Below, in pieces: positions 1 through 6,206 of a stretch of DNA of 6,936 nucleotides. Position 1 is the stretch's first letter, and every line of letters begins with the position of its first letter. The notes beneath the pieces were generated by a model. It was not told where the DNA came from. It saw only the letters and a list, made by a program, of their open reading frames with translations, and did no database searches. Both the position numbers and the translations under genes were made by a program. The stretch is from Actinomycetes bacterium. GTDB lineage: Bacteria > Actinomycetota > Acidimicrobiia > Acidimicrobiales > Bog-793. The stretch spans positions 1 through 6,936 of the forward strand of contig JAJYGM010000340.1 of the NCBI GenBank assembly GCA_021785095.1. The letters are read 5' to 3'.

Positions 1-1026
1 GAACTCGAGCCCGAATGCCTCTCTCTCGCTCGCCAGGCCGATGTCCTGCGCCGTCGGCCAGCCGCGTGCGATCTCATCCGTCGCGACGCCGGGCTTGACC
101 AACGCGATGGCGGCGTCCATCCACTCCCGGGCCCGCGCGTACGCGTCACGCTGGGCGGGCGTCGAGTACCCCACCGAGAAGCAGCGGTAGTAGCAGGTGC
201 GGTAACCGTTGAACGCGTGCATCACGTCGAAGAACGCCTGCTCGCCCGGCCTGATCATCCGGTCCGAGAAATTGTGCGGATGGGGCACGCAGCGCTCACC
301 GGAGACCGCGTTGACCGACTCGACGTCGTCAGACCCCATGCGGTACAGGGTGTCGTTCACGAGCGCGACGATCTCGTTCTCCCGGACGCCGGGCTTCAGC
401 GCTTCCGTGACGAGCTGGTAGGCGCCGTCCACCATTGCGGCAGCCCTCGACAGCAGCATGATCTCGTCGGCGGACTTGATCTGGCGAGCGTCGAGCATCA
501 CCTGCTGACCGTCCCGCACGTCGATCCCCGCGTTCTGGAGGGCGAAGATCGTCGGGGCGTCGATCAAGTCGATGCCGACCGGCATGTCCTGGACACCCGC
601 CTGGCGCAGCACGTCGGCGATCTCAGCGACGGCCTCGTCGGCCAGTCCCGCATCAGGCCCGACCGCGCCCCGCATCGTGCTCACCGCGGGGCGCGAGTTC
701 GCCGGATCGAGCCACGGCGAGTACAGCCGGTGATGCACCGCCGCGGAGCCGAAGTCCCACAGGACCGGCTCCGCGCCGCGTGCGAGGACGCAGTAGCGCG
801 TGAGCTTGTCGCGCGTCCACTCCCCGATCGCCGTGCTCGTGATGTAGCGGATGTTGTTGCAGTCGAAGCAGAGCAGGGCACCGAGCTCGGAGCGCTCGAG
901 CGCCTCGCGCGCCCTGCGCAGCCGGTAGTCGTGCAAGCGACGAAAGTCCACTCGGGCCTCGAAGTCCACCGCCATCGCGCCCGGTGCAGGTGCTGCGCGG
1001 TGGCTCCGGTCGGGGCTGGCCGTCAT
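1..1026 (-). CDS. M24 family (creatinase / Xaa-Pro peptidase / DddP-like) protein, 3' end beyond window
   Basis: 342 residues are visible with no internal stop; the C-terminus lies off the left edge. Residues about 23-160 look like the creatinase N-terminal domain, with [10 protein letters not shown] at 54-63. The pita-bread catalytic domain begins near residue 185. His251 in PHPHNF matches the conserved M24 histidine (creatinase His232). In [17 protein letters not shown], Asp267 occupies the first metal-ligand position, but the second, 11 residues on, is Cys278 instead of Asp. M24 peptidases and the DMSP lyase DddP keep both Asp; metal-free creatinase has lost both. A simple Xaa-Pro dipeptidase is therefore doubtful, and a C-N hydrolase or lyase is possible. 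The remaining ligands (His, Glu, Glu) are outside the window. Start: ATG at 1026; an in-frame ATG at 975 is the alternative, and neither has a good Shine-Dalgarno sequence. It is transcribed divergently from the aldo/keto reductase gene. Family assignment is firm; activity is unknown. Confidence 0.85.
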   Translation of the reverse strand, partial: MTASPDRSHRAAPAPGAMAVDFEARVDFRRLHDYRLRRAREALERSELGALLCFDCNNIRYITSTAIGEWTRDKLTRYCVLARGAEPVLWDFGSAAVHHRLYSPWLDPANSRPAVSTMRGAVGPDAGLADEAVAEIADVLRQAGVQDMPVGIDLIDAPTIFALQNAGIDVRDGQQVMLDARQIKSADEIMLLSRAAAMVDGAYQLVTEALKPGVRENEIVALVNDTLYRMGSDDVESVNAVSGERCVPHPHNFSDRMIRPGEQAFFDVMHAFNGYRTCYYRCFSVGYSTPAQRDAYARAREWMDAAIALVKPGVATDEIARGWPTAQDIGLASEREAFGLEF

Positions 1027-1033
1027 GGGGCTC

Positions 1034-1039
1034 ACGCTA
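1034..1039 (-). promoter_or_regulatory. Possible -10 element for the M24 gene, leaderless arrangement
   Basis: On the minus strand TAGCGT (TAnnnT) lies 7 bases before the ATG at 1026. This would put transcription start at or next to the start codon and would fit the lack of a ribosome binding site. No good -35 hexamer is seen at 16-18 bp, so this is weak. Confidence 0.25.
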
Positions 1040-1044
1040 CACCC

Positions 1045-1056
1045 CAATCGATTGCA
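1045..1056. promoter_or_regulatory. Putative operator 1, palindrome CAATCGATTG followed by CA
   Basis: Positions 1045-1054 form a perfect 10-bp palindrome with a central CG, the geometry typical of LacI/GalR-family operators. It lies 19 bp upstream of the M24 start codon. Its right half, CGATTGCATC (1049-1058), recurs exactly at 1155-1164, and CGATTGC recurs in the other divergent promoter region near 4926-4932. The regulator is not in the window; the operator role is inferred. Confidence 0.45.
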
Positions 1057-1119
1057 TCCTCGTCCCGGCCGCATTCGGGACAAAGCGCCTTCGACATGCC
1101 CAGAGGCCGCTCCGCCCGC

Positions 1120-1148
1120 TTGACCCTCCAGCGGCCGATCGGTACCGT
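1120..1148 (+). promoter_or_regulatory. Predicted promoter of the aldo/keto reductase gene
   Basis: A -35 hexamer TTGACC (1120-1125), a 17-bp spacer and a -10 hexamer TACCGT (1143-1148, fitting TAnnnT) make a sigma70/SigA-like promoter. The expected start site is about 1154-1156, leaving a 5' leader of about 43 nt before the GTG at 1198. Confidence 0.5.
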
Positions 1149-1154
1149 GGCCGG

Positions 1155-1164
1155 CGATTGCATC
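1155..1164 (+). promoter_or_regulatory. Putative operator half-site at the aldo/keto reductase start site
   Basis: CGATTGCATC is an exact copy of 1049-1058, 106 bp away in the same orientation. It sits where transcription from the predicted 1120-1148 promoter would begin, a classic repressor position. It is only a half-site: the left arm does not pair. With the 1045 palindrome it could allow looping or cooperative binding (inference). Confidence 0.35.
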
Positions 1165-1189
1165 GTCGTGACGGCACTGCAACCATCGA

Positions 1190-1195
1190 GGAGGG
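1190..1195 (+). promoter_or_regulatory. Ribosome binding site deciding the GTG start at 1198
   Basis: GGAGGG, within the longer purine run GAGGAGGGA, sits 2-3 bases upstream of GTG 1198. It favours this start over the in-frame GTG at 1168, which has no such site. Confidence 0.5.
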
Positions 1196-1197
1196 AC

Positions 1198-2187
1198 GTG
1201 GAGACCAGGTATCTCGGCAGCGGTGGCAACCGGCTCGGCGTGGCGGCGATCGGGCTCGGGTGCATGGCGCTGTCCTCGATGTACGGCAGCCCGGTGGACG
1301 ACGACGGGAGCGTCGCGCTCATCCGCCGGTCGCTCGACCTCGGCTGCACCTTCCTCGACACCGCCGACGCCTACGGCCCGTTCACCAACGAGCAGCTGGT
1401 CGGCCGTGCGATCGCCGGGCGGCGCCACGAGGTCGTGCTCGCCACGAAATTCGGGAACGTCCGGCGCGACGACGGCGCCTTCCAGGGCGTGAACGGGCGG
1501 CCGGAGTACGTCCCCGAGGCGTGCGACGCCTCGCTTCAACGTCTGGGGGTCGACCACATCGACCTCTACTACCTCCATCGCGTGGACCCGAAGGTGCCGA
1601 TCGAAGAGACGGTCGGGGCGATGGCCTCGCTCGTCGAGGCGGGCAAGGTCCGCCACATCGGCCTCTCGGAGGCTTCGGCTGCGACGATCCGGCGCGCCCA
1701 CGCCGTGCACCCGATCACCGCGGTCCAGTCCGAGTACAGCCTCTGGTCGCGTGATCCCGAACCCGAGGTCCTGCCGGCGATGCGTGAGCTCGGGATCGGT
1801 TTCGTGGCCTACAGCCCGATCGGACGCGGGTTCCTCGGGGGCCGGTTCAGCGAGACGGGCGACCTCGCCGAGCGCGACGTGCGGCGGAACCACCCGAGGT
1901 TCTCGGCCGAGCACCTCGAGCACAACGCGAGGCTGCAGGCGCGTCTCTCTTCGCTCGCCTCCAAGCACGGGCGGACGCCGGCGCAGCTGGCGCTCGCGTG
2001 GCTCCTCGCCCAGGGCGACGACGTGGTCCCGATCCCCGGCACCTCCGACGTGGCGCACCTCGAGCAGAACCTCGAGGCGGCCGAGATCTCACTCGGCGAG
2101 GACGAGCTCGCCGAGCTGGCCGACGCGTTCCCTCCCGGTGTGGCCGAGGGAGACCGGTACCCGGACATGTCACTCGTCAACCGGTAG
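1198..2187 (+). CDS. Aldo/keto reductase (AKR13/YakC-like), NADP-dependent
   Basis: 329 residues, a usual length for the AKR11/AKR13-type oxidoreductases that reduce aldehydes or ketones to alcohols with NADPH in the cytoplasm. The full tetrad is present: Asp54 and Tyr59 in LDTADAYG, Lys84 in ATKFG, and His127 in YYLHRVD. The nucleotide-binding end shows [13 protein letters not shown] (279-291), the usual signature for the 2'-phosphate side of the cofactor. [12 protein letters not shown] (206-217) and the early GLGCMALSS are also typical. GTG at 1198 is chosen because a GGAGGG precedes it and the protein then begins with the family's short strand ([22 protein letters not shown]). It has its own predicted promoter and an operator-like half-site at the start of the transcript. 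It converges with the amidohydrolase gene. Family and activity class are secure; the substrate is unknown, perhaps an aldehyde made by the neighbouring enzymes. Confidence 0.93.
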   Translation: METRYLGSGGNRLGVAAIGLGCMALSSMYGSPVDDDGSVALIRRSLDLGCTFLDTADAYGPFTNEQLVGRAIAGRRHEVVLATKFGNVRRDDGAFQGVNGRPEYVPEACDASLQRLGVDHIDLYYLHRVDPKVPIEETVGAMASLVEAGKVRHIGLSEASAATIRRAHAVHPITAVQSEYSLWSRDPEPEVLPAMRELGIGFVAYSPIGRGFLGGRFSETGDLAERDVRRNHPRFSAEHLEHNARLQARLSSLASKHGRTPAQLALAWLLAQGDDVVPIPGTSDVAHLEQNLEAAEISLGEDELAELADAFPPGVAEGDRYPDMSLVNR

Positions 2188-2258
2188 CGTCCGTCGAAGG
2201 AGCCGCGCGGCGCGCTCAGGAACCCCGCCTGAAAGCCGTCTACCCCGGAGCTCCGTCC
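2188..2258. other. Convergent gap with weak terminator-like symmetry
   Basis: This 71-bp gap separates two converging stop codons. It holds a 5-bp inverted repeat TCAGG/CCTGA (2216-2220 and 2228-2232, 7-nt loop) followed by AAAG, plus loop-less palindromes GCCGCGCGGC (2202-2211) and CGGAGCTCCG (2246-2255). There is no T-tract, so a bidirectional terminator is possible but not demonstrated. Confidence 0.25.
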
Positions 2259-3263
2259 TCAGGAGCGGCGGAGCAGGCGAGCGGCGTTCGTCCCGAGGAC
2301 GGCGGCTTCGTCGGCAGGCTCGAGACCCAGCGCGCGCACCGTGCCCACCGGATCGGGATCACCCATGTCGAATGGGCGGTCGGACCCGAGCAGCACCCGG
2401 TCCGAGCCGAAGTCGTCGACGAGACGTCGGAGCTGGCGGGCGTCGTGGGTGACGGTGTCGAAGTAGAAGCGGGCGATCGACGACTCCACTGGCTCGCGGA
2501 GCCTGCCGCGCGCGGCGGCCACCGCCCGCTGGCCGTGCGCCAGCCGGCCGCAGACCGCCGGCAGCGCTCCGCCGCCGTGCGCGAGGAGGACGCGAAGGCC
2601 GGGATGCCGCTCGAGAACACCTGCGAGAACCAGGTGGGCGCCCGCGATCGCGGTCTCCGCGGGGTTCCCGACCGTGTTCCACAGGTAGTGGTCGTCGAGC
2701 GCGCTGAGGCTGATGCCGCGCGTCGCAGGGTGGACGAACAGGAGCGCCCCGAGCTCCTCGGCAGCGGCCCAGAACGGCTCCAGCCCCTCGTCGCCGAGGT
2801 AGTTCCCCGCGCTCGCCGCGAGCTCGACCCCCGACAGTCCGGCCGCGCACGCCTCTCGCAGGACCGCCACCGCCTCCGTCGGGTAGTCGACCGGCACGGC
2901 TCCCACCGCGCTGAACCGGGCCGGGTCCGAGGCGACGAGGCGGGCCAGCGCAGCGTGCTGCACCTCGCAACGCCGCCGGGCATCGAACGCGGACAGCTGC
3001 ATCGGGAGCAGCTGCACCCACGGCGAGACCATGAGATGGTCGACGCCGGCCACCGCTGCCTCTGCGGCCATCCGGACCGGGTCGACGAACTCTCCGACGA
3101 CGGAGGCGAGCTCCCTGCCCCGGGTGAACAGCCGCGCACGGCCTGTGACATCTCGCAGCTCGGCAAACGACGGGTCCAACGCGTCGTCTCCGGTGAACAG
3201 GTCGCCGACGACGATGTGCGAGTGCGCGTCGACCACGCCGAGCGACGGTGCGACGCCGCTCAT
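2259..3263 (-). CDS. Amidohydrolase-2 family protein, ACMSD-like decarboxylase/hydrolase
   Basis: 334 residues, close to the length of 2-amino-3-carboxymuconate-6-semialdehyde decarboxylase (ACMSD). This is a zinc-dependent TIM-barrel family that includes several non-oxidative decarboxylases of aromatic or muconate-type acids. The metal site is visible: His14 and His16 in VDAHSHI, His178 in LFVHPA, and Asp295 in LLGSDRPF. His229 in LLAHGGGALP is the catalytic-histidine position. These positions are within a few residues of the Pseudomonas ACMSD ones (9, 11, 177, 228, 294, from memory), and the GNPAET and AHGGGA blocks also match. ATG at 3263 is chosen because HxH then falls near the N-terminus and ATGA overlaps the stop of the upstream oxidoreductase gene. 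No Shine-Dalgarno sequence precedes it, so translation is probably coupled. True ACMSD is unlikely to be provable here; another decarboxylase or a ring/lactone hydrolase is possible. Confidence 0.9.
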   Translation of the reverse strand: MSGVAPSLGVVDAHSHIVVGDLFTGDDALDPSFAELRDVTGRARLFTRGRELASVVGEFVDPVRMAAEAAVAGVDHLMVSPWVQLLPMQLSAFDARRRCEVQHAALARLVASDPARFSAVGAVPVDYPTEAVAVLREACAAGLSGVELAASAGNYLGDEGLEPFWAAAEELGALLFVHPATRGISLSALDDHYLWNTVGNPAETAIAGAHLVLAGVLERHPGLRVLLAHGGGALPAVCGRLAHGQRAVAAARGRLREPVESSIARFYFDTVTHDARQLRRLVDDFGSDRVLLGSDRPFDMGDPDPVGTVRALGLEPADEAAVLGTNAARLLRRS

Positions 3264-4861
3264 GCGCGGAGCGCCGCGGTCGCCGCGCCGCGCAGCACGT
3301 CGTCGGGATCGTGGCCGAGGTCCTGGAGCACCACCCGCGCCGCGTTGCGACCCGGGACGCCGGTGATGGACCCACCCGGATTGGTGGTGGCGCCCGTCTG
3401 GTAGAGGCCGGCCAGCGGCATCCGATGGGCCGCCCAACCGGGTGCGGGACGACCCGGGCCGCTCTGCGCGAGGCCGCGGTCCCCGCCGTGGAACGCGCCT
3501 CGGACCATGTGGCGGTTGGACGCCTCGTAGTCCGGAGGTGCCTTGACGAGCCTCGCGAGGATGTGCTCGTCCGTGAAGCCCGGAGCGAACCGGCGGAGGT
3601 GGTCCAGCTGCCGCCGGGCGTGCGCCTCCTTGACTGCCGGCCACTCGCTGAGCCCTCCGGGTGGCTCGTACGCCTGCTGGCTCAGCAGCTTCACGGTGTG
3701 GTGGCCCTCGGGCGCACGGCCGGGGTCGACGAGCGTCGGCGTCGCCACCAGCATCCACGGGACGTCGGCCACGAAGCGGCCATGACGTAGGGCGAACCCG
3801 AGCGCCAGCACGTCCTCCGGCCAGGAGACCGTGCCAGCCGACACGGCGGCGACGGGGCCTTCCCGGGTCTCGAAGACGGGCGCGACGTCACTCAGGCAGT
3901 AGACGCCGAACCCCGGGATGCCGACGTCGTAGGTGCGCACCGCGTACTCGAGCTCCTCGGGCCAGGTGCCGGCGGGCACCATGTCGACCAGTTGCACGAC
4001 GTGGATCGTGGAGACGACGGCACGCTTCGCGTAGAACCGCTCTCCGGTCTCGGTCTCGACGCCCTCGCAGCGGCCGTCTCGTACGAGGAGGCGCGCGACC
4101 GGTTGGTTGCAGCGCACCTCCCCTCCGTGGGACTCGATGTACGAGACCAGCGCGTCGACGAGACGCCCGGAGCCTCCGAGGAGAACGGACCAGCTGCGCT
4201 GCTGGCGCCCGAAGACGACGCTGTAGGCGAGCGTCCCGGTGCCCGGGACGTCGAGCGCCTGATTGGTCTGGAACGCCATCCACATGAGGAACGAGCGCGC
4301 GTGAGGGCTCTCGAACTCGTGGCGGATCACGTCCCAGGCGCTCAACATCCTGCGCCGCTGCCACACCCGTCCCCGGGGGTGCTCCGAGAGGAGCTGATCG
4401 AGCGAGGGTCCGAGACCCGACGGCGTGTGCTGGGCACGCGAGAAGATCTGCTTCACCTCGTCGTACTCGTCGAGCAGCCGATCGTACGAACGCGCGTCTG
4501 CGGCCGAGAACCGCCCGAACTCGGCCACCGTCGCCTCGCGGTCGAGCGACATGGTGAAGTGCTCGCCGTCGGGGAACGCCACGTGCGCGACCGGGTCCGG
4601 ATCGGCGTAGGTGATCTGGTAGTCCGCGACGAGCCCCAGCTCGTCGTCGGCGAGCAGAGGGTTCGTCCGCAGAAGGGTGTGGCCGGTGGCGCAGCTGTCG
4701 ACCGCGTAGCCCGGAAGCAGCAGCTCCTCGGTGACCGCACCTCCGCCGGGGATGCCGTTGGCCTCCAGCACGAGGCACCGGTAGCCCGCCTTGGCGAGAT
4801 AACAGGCGGTGATCAGGCTGTTGTGGCCAGCGCCGGCGACGACGACGTCCGCCTCCTCCAC
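3260..4861 (-). CDS. FAD-dependent oxidoreductase, phytoene desaturase / PYROXD2-like
   Basis: 533 residues, the usual length for the phytoene-dehydrogenase-related NAD(P)/FAD oxidoreductases. The N-terminal Rossmann fold shows VVVAGAGHNSL (7-16), with the third glycine of GxGxxG replaced by Ser15, a small residue at a position that is often Gly in GAGHNG relatives. Glu33 in LVLEAN is the expected ribose-binding acid, and the GG of IPGGGAVTEE follows. The C-terminal FAD-closing motif is clear from about 485: GLYQTGATTNPGGSITGVPG, then RNAARVVL. No signal peptide or membrane segment is evident. It probably desaturates or oxidises a small molecule rather than a carotenoid, since no carotenoid genes are nearby. 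The start is GTG 4861, with AAGGGGA at 4873-4867 upstream; an in-frame TAG at 4924-4922 limits any extension. It is first in a two-gene operon with the ACMSD-like gene and diverges from the alpha/beta hydrolase gene. Confidence 0.9.
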   Translation of the reverse strand: MEEADVVVAGAGHNSLITACYLAKAGYRCLVLEANGIPGGGAVTEELLLPGYAVDSCATGHTLLRTNPLLADDELGLVADYQITYADPDPVAHVAFPDGEHFTMSLDREATVAEFGRFSAADARSYDRLLDEYDEVKQIFSRAQHTPSGLGPSLDQLLSEHPRGRVWQRRRMLSAWDVIRHEFESPHARSFLMWMAFQTNQALDVPGTGTLAYSVVFGRQQRSWSVLLGGSGRLVDALVSYIESHGGEVRCNQPVARLLVRDGRCEGVETETGERFYAKRAVVSTIHVVQLVDMVPAGTWPEELEYAVRTYDVGIPGFGVYCLSDVAPVFETREGPVAAVSAGTVSWPEDVLALGFALRHGRFVADVPWMLVATPTLVDPGRAPEGHHTVKLLSQQAYEPPGGLSEWPAVKEAHARRQLDHLRRFAPGFTDEHILARLVKAPPDYEASNRHMVRGAFHGGDRGLAQSGPGRPAPGWAAHRMPLAGLYQTGATTNPGGSITGVPGRNAARVVLQDLGHDPDDVLRGAATAALRA

Positions 4862-4866
4862 GCTCG

Positions 4867-4873
4867 TCCCCTT
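4867..4873 (-). promoter_or_regulatory. Ribosome binding site for the GTG start at 4861
   Basis: On the minus strand AAGGGGA ends 5 bases before GTG 4861-4859. With the in-frame stop at 4924-4922 and no ATG between, it settles the start of the FAD oxidoreductase gene. Confidence 0.5.
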
Positions 4874-4898
4874 CCCGTGGCGCCGCCGCTGCAGCGCG

Positions 4899-4928
4899 TT
4901 GACACGTTGCTCGTGGCCATGCTACGCA
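4899..4928 (+). promoter_or_regulatory. Possible promoter of the alpha/beta hydrolase gene
   Basis: A perfect -35 consensus TTGACA (4899-4904) is followed after 18 bp by TACGCA (4923-4928), a poor -10. If it is used, the transcript has a leader of about 100 nt. It would overlap the opposing promoter and the operator-like site at 4926-4937. Confidence 0.35.
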
Positions 4929-4947
4929 ATCGCTTGCACGCGGTCGA
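4919..4947 (-). promoter_or_regulatory. Predicted promoter of the FAD oxidoreductase-amidohydrolase operon
   Basis: On the minus strand TCGACC (4947-4942) lies 17 bp upstream of TAGCAT (4924-4919, fitting TAnnnT). The start site would be near 4912, about 50 nt before GTG 4861. The operator-like palindrome at 4926-4937 lies inside the spacer. Confidence 0.45.
4926..4937. promoter_or_regulatory. Putative operator 2, near-palindrome GCAATCGCTTGC
   Basis: This is a 12-bp palindrome with one mismatched pair (T4930/C4933) and a central CG, like operator 1. Its minus-strand reading contains CGATTGC, the core shared with 1049-1055 and 1155-1161. It lies between the -35 and -10 of the minus-strand promoter and overlaps the weak -10 of the plus-strand promoter, so one bound repressor could block both. 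Confidence 0.45.
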
Positions 4948-5025
4948 CCGGCGTCACGACGACCTGCTCGAGGGCACGGTGAGAGCCAGTTGCAGGCGGC
5001 CGCGGGCGTCACGAACCGACCGAGC

Positions 5026-5032
5026 GGAGGGG
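5026..5032 (+). promoter_or_regulatory. Ribosome binding site of the alpha/beta hydrolase gene
   Basis: GGAGGGG ends 3 bases before ATG 5036; its GGAGG core is 5 bases away. It is the strongest Shine-Dalgarno in the window and decides the start of a frame that is otherwise open far upstream. Confidence 0.65.
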
Positions 5033-5035
5033 CAG

Positions 5036-6142
5036 ATGGCCGAAGAGCACGGGACCGACCCGAGGGTGGCGACGGCCGCGGCGCATTGGGGACCCCGCTT
5101 CGTCAACAACGGCACCGACTACCTCGACTTCGAGCGAACCCTCGCGCGGATCTCGCGCTGGGAGGACTGGTGCCGCGAGTGGGGACGCACTGCGGAGGGG
5201 TACGAGACGATCGCCCGTGACGCCGAGGAAGCGACACGGGTGGTGACCGCGATGGAGGCGTGGCGGCGCGCGGCGATGTGCTGGCACTGGGCGAAGTTCG
5301 TCTTCGTCATCGACCCCGATCAGCAGCGGCGAGCCAGCGATCGCACCGTCGCGTGCTTCGCGAAGGGGGCAGCAGGGCTCCGCCCGCCGGCTGAGCTCGT
5401 CTCCGTGCCCTATGGCGACACCCGGCTGCCCGCGTACCTGCGCGTCCCCGCCGCCGGAGGCGCCGAAGCGGACCCGCCACCCGTGGTCGTCATGGCGCCT
5501 GGCCTCGACTCGGTGAAAGAGGAGCTGCAGGCGACCGCCGAGTACTTCTTGGCCCGCGGCATGGCCGTGCTCGCGCTCGACGGGCCAGGGCAGGGAGAGA
5601 GCGAGTACGAGCTCCCGATCGAGCCCGCCTACGAGAAGGTCGCAACCGCCGCGGTGGACTTCTGCGAGGGGCGGCCGGAGCTCGACGCCGCGCGGGTCGG
5701 CATGTTCGGCGTCAGCCTCGGCGGCTACTACGCAGCCCGCGCGATGGCGTACGAGCCACGCCTGCGTGCCGGGGTCGCGCTCGCCGGCCCGTACCGCTTC
5801 GACCTCGAGTGGGACCAGCTCCCCCCGATGACGCGCGACACGTTCCGCCATCGCTCCGGATCGGCGGACGACGACGCGGCGAGGGCGTACGCGGCGACGC
5901 TGACGCTGGAGGACGCGGCAGCCCGGATCGTGAGCCCACTGCTCGTGGTGCACGGGGCCCGGGACACGCTGGTCGGAAGGGTGCACGCCGACCGGCTCGC
6001 CGCCGAGGCCCCGGGGGCAGAGCTGCTCATGTACGAGGACGGCAACCACGGCGTGGCGAACCGGGCCTTCGAGTCCCGCTCGGCCTTCGCCGACTGGCTC
6101 GGCGCACGGCTCGGTGCGGTGACGCCGACGCCAGGAGGCTGA
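5036..6142 (+). CDS. Alpha/beta hydrolase, 2,6-dihydroxypseudooxynicotine hydrolase-like (C-C hydrolase family)
   Basis: 368 residues. A helical N-terminal part (about 10-120, with RWEDWCREWG at 41-50 and WHWAKFVF at 83-90) precedes an alpha/beta-hydrolase core. The nucleophile elbow is GVSLGG with Ser227, the acid is Asp310 in VVHGARD, and the base is His338 in DGNHG. The Ser-to-Asp and Asp-to-His spacings (83 and 28) nearly equal those of the nicotine-pathway enzyme (Ser217, Asp300, His329, from memory). That enzyme cuts the C-C bond between a dihydroxypyridine ring and a carbonyl side chain. The block GLDSVKEE and then LDGPGQGES is also shared. The aligned active-site Glu148 of that enzyme is Asp158 here. 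No signal peptide is seen, so it is cytoplasmic. ATG 5036 follows a strong GGAGGGG. It diverges from the FAD oxidoreductase gene. Its substrate is probably a related acyl or dicarbonyl compound rather than the nicotine intermediate; a plain esterase (FrsA-like) is the alternative. Confidence 0.9.
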   Translation: MAEEHGTDPRVATAAAHWGPRFVNNGTDYLDFERTLARISRWEDWCREWGRTAEGYETIARDAEEATRVVTAMEAWRRAAMCWHWAKFVFVIDPDQQRRASDRTVACFAKGAAGLRPPAELVSVPYGDTRLPAYLRVPAAGGAEADPPPVVVMAPGLDSVKEELQATAEYFLARGMAVLALDGPGQGESEYELPIEPAYEKVATAAVDFCEGRPELDAARVGMFGVSLGGYYAARAMAYEPRLRAGVALAGPYRFDLEWDQLPPMTRDTFRHRSGSADDDAARAYAATLTLEDAAARIVSPLLVVHGARDTLVGRVHADRLAAEAPGAELLMYEDGNHGVANRAFESRSAFADWLGARLGAVTPTPGG

Positions 6143-6206
6143 GCAGCCCGGGCGGTCAGAGCAGCCAGGAGGCTGAGCAAACTCAGCAGCCCGGGCGGTC
6201 AGAGCA
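6130..6206. repeat. Imperfect tandem duplication (34-bp and 43-bp units) across two convergent stop codons
   Basis: The unit at 6130-6163 is repeated at 6164-6206 with a single 9-bp difference, AACTCAGCA at 6180-6188. Otherwise the copies are identical: a 16-bp left part (GCCAGGAGGCTGAGCA) and an 18-bp right part. The first copy contains the alpha/beta hydrolase stop (TGA 6140-6142); the second contains the DHDPS-like stop (TCA 6199-6201). Each copy also carries a decoy of the other stop. AGCA flanks the 9-bp difference on both sides, the mark of replication slippage. Confidence 0.85.
6172..6187. terminator. Possible bidirectional terminator hairpin
   Basis: GCTGAG (6172-6177) and CTCAGC (6182-6187) form a perfect 6-bp stem around a CAAA loop, centred between the converging stop codons. 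No T-run follows on either strand, so intrinsic termination would be weak. The first repeat copy lacks the 9 bp needed for this stem. Confidence 0.4.

Noticed and set aside
217..1197. Plus-strand open frame upstream of and continuous with the aldo/keto reductase
   Set aside because: It is antisense to the M24 gene, has no family motif, and continues into the reductase only because the frame lacks stops in GC-rich DNA. The reductase start is set by the ribosome binding site at 1190-1195.
2246..2255. CGGAGCTCCG palindrome as an operator
   Set aside because: It lies between two converging stop codons, away from any promoter, and does not resemble the CGATTGC sites; GC-rich DNA gives such palindromes often.
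1998..3404. 468-codon plus-strand open frame across the aldo/keto reductase end and the amidohydrolase
   Set aside because: It overlaps two genes with complete catalytic motifs in other frames, and its Arg/Ala-rich content is typical of a shadow frame.
3264..3758. N-terminal extension of the amidohydrolase up to 3758
   Set aside because: The extension is the wrong frame of the oxidoreductase. ACMSD-type proteins start only a few residues before the HxH motif, as the ATG at 3263 gives.
3260..4861. Carotenoid desaturase (CrtI) role for the FAD oxidoreductase
   Set aside because: The fold is shared, but no phytoene synthase, GGPP synthase or cyclase is nearby. The GAGHNSL start and neighbouring catabolic families fit the PYROXD2-like branch better.
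3992..5035. Plus-strand open frame reading into the alpha/beta hydrolase
   Set aside because: It is antisense to the FAD oxidoreductase and its sequence is low-complexity Arg/Ala/Val-rich without domains. GGAGGGG before ATG 5036 marks the true start.
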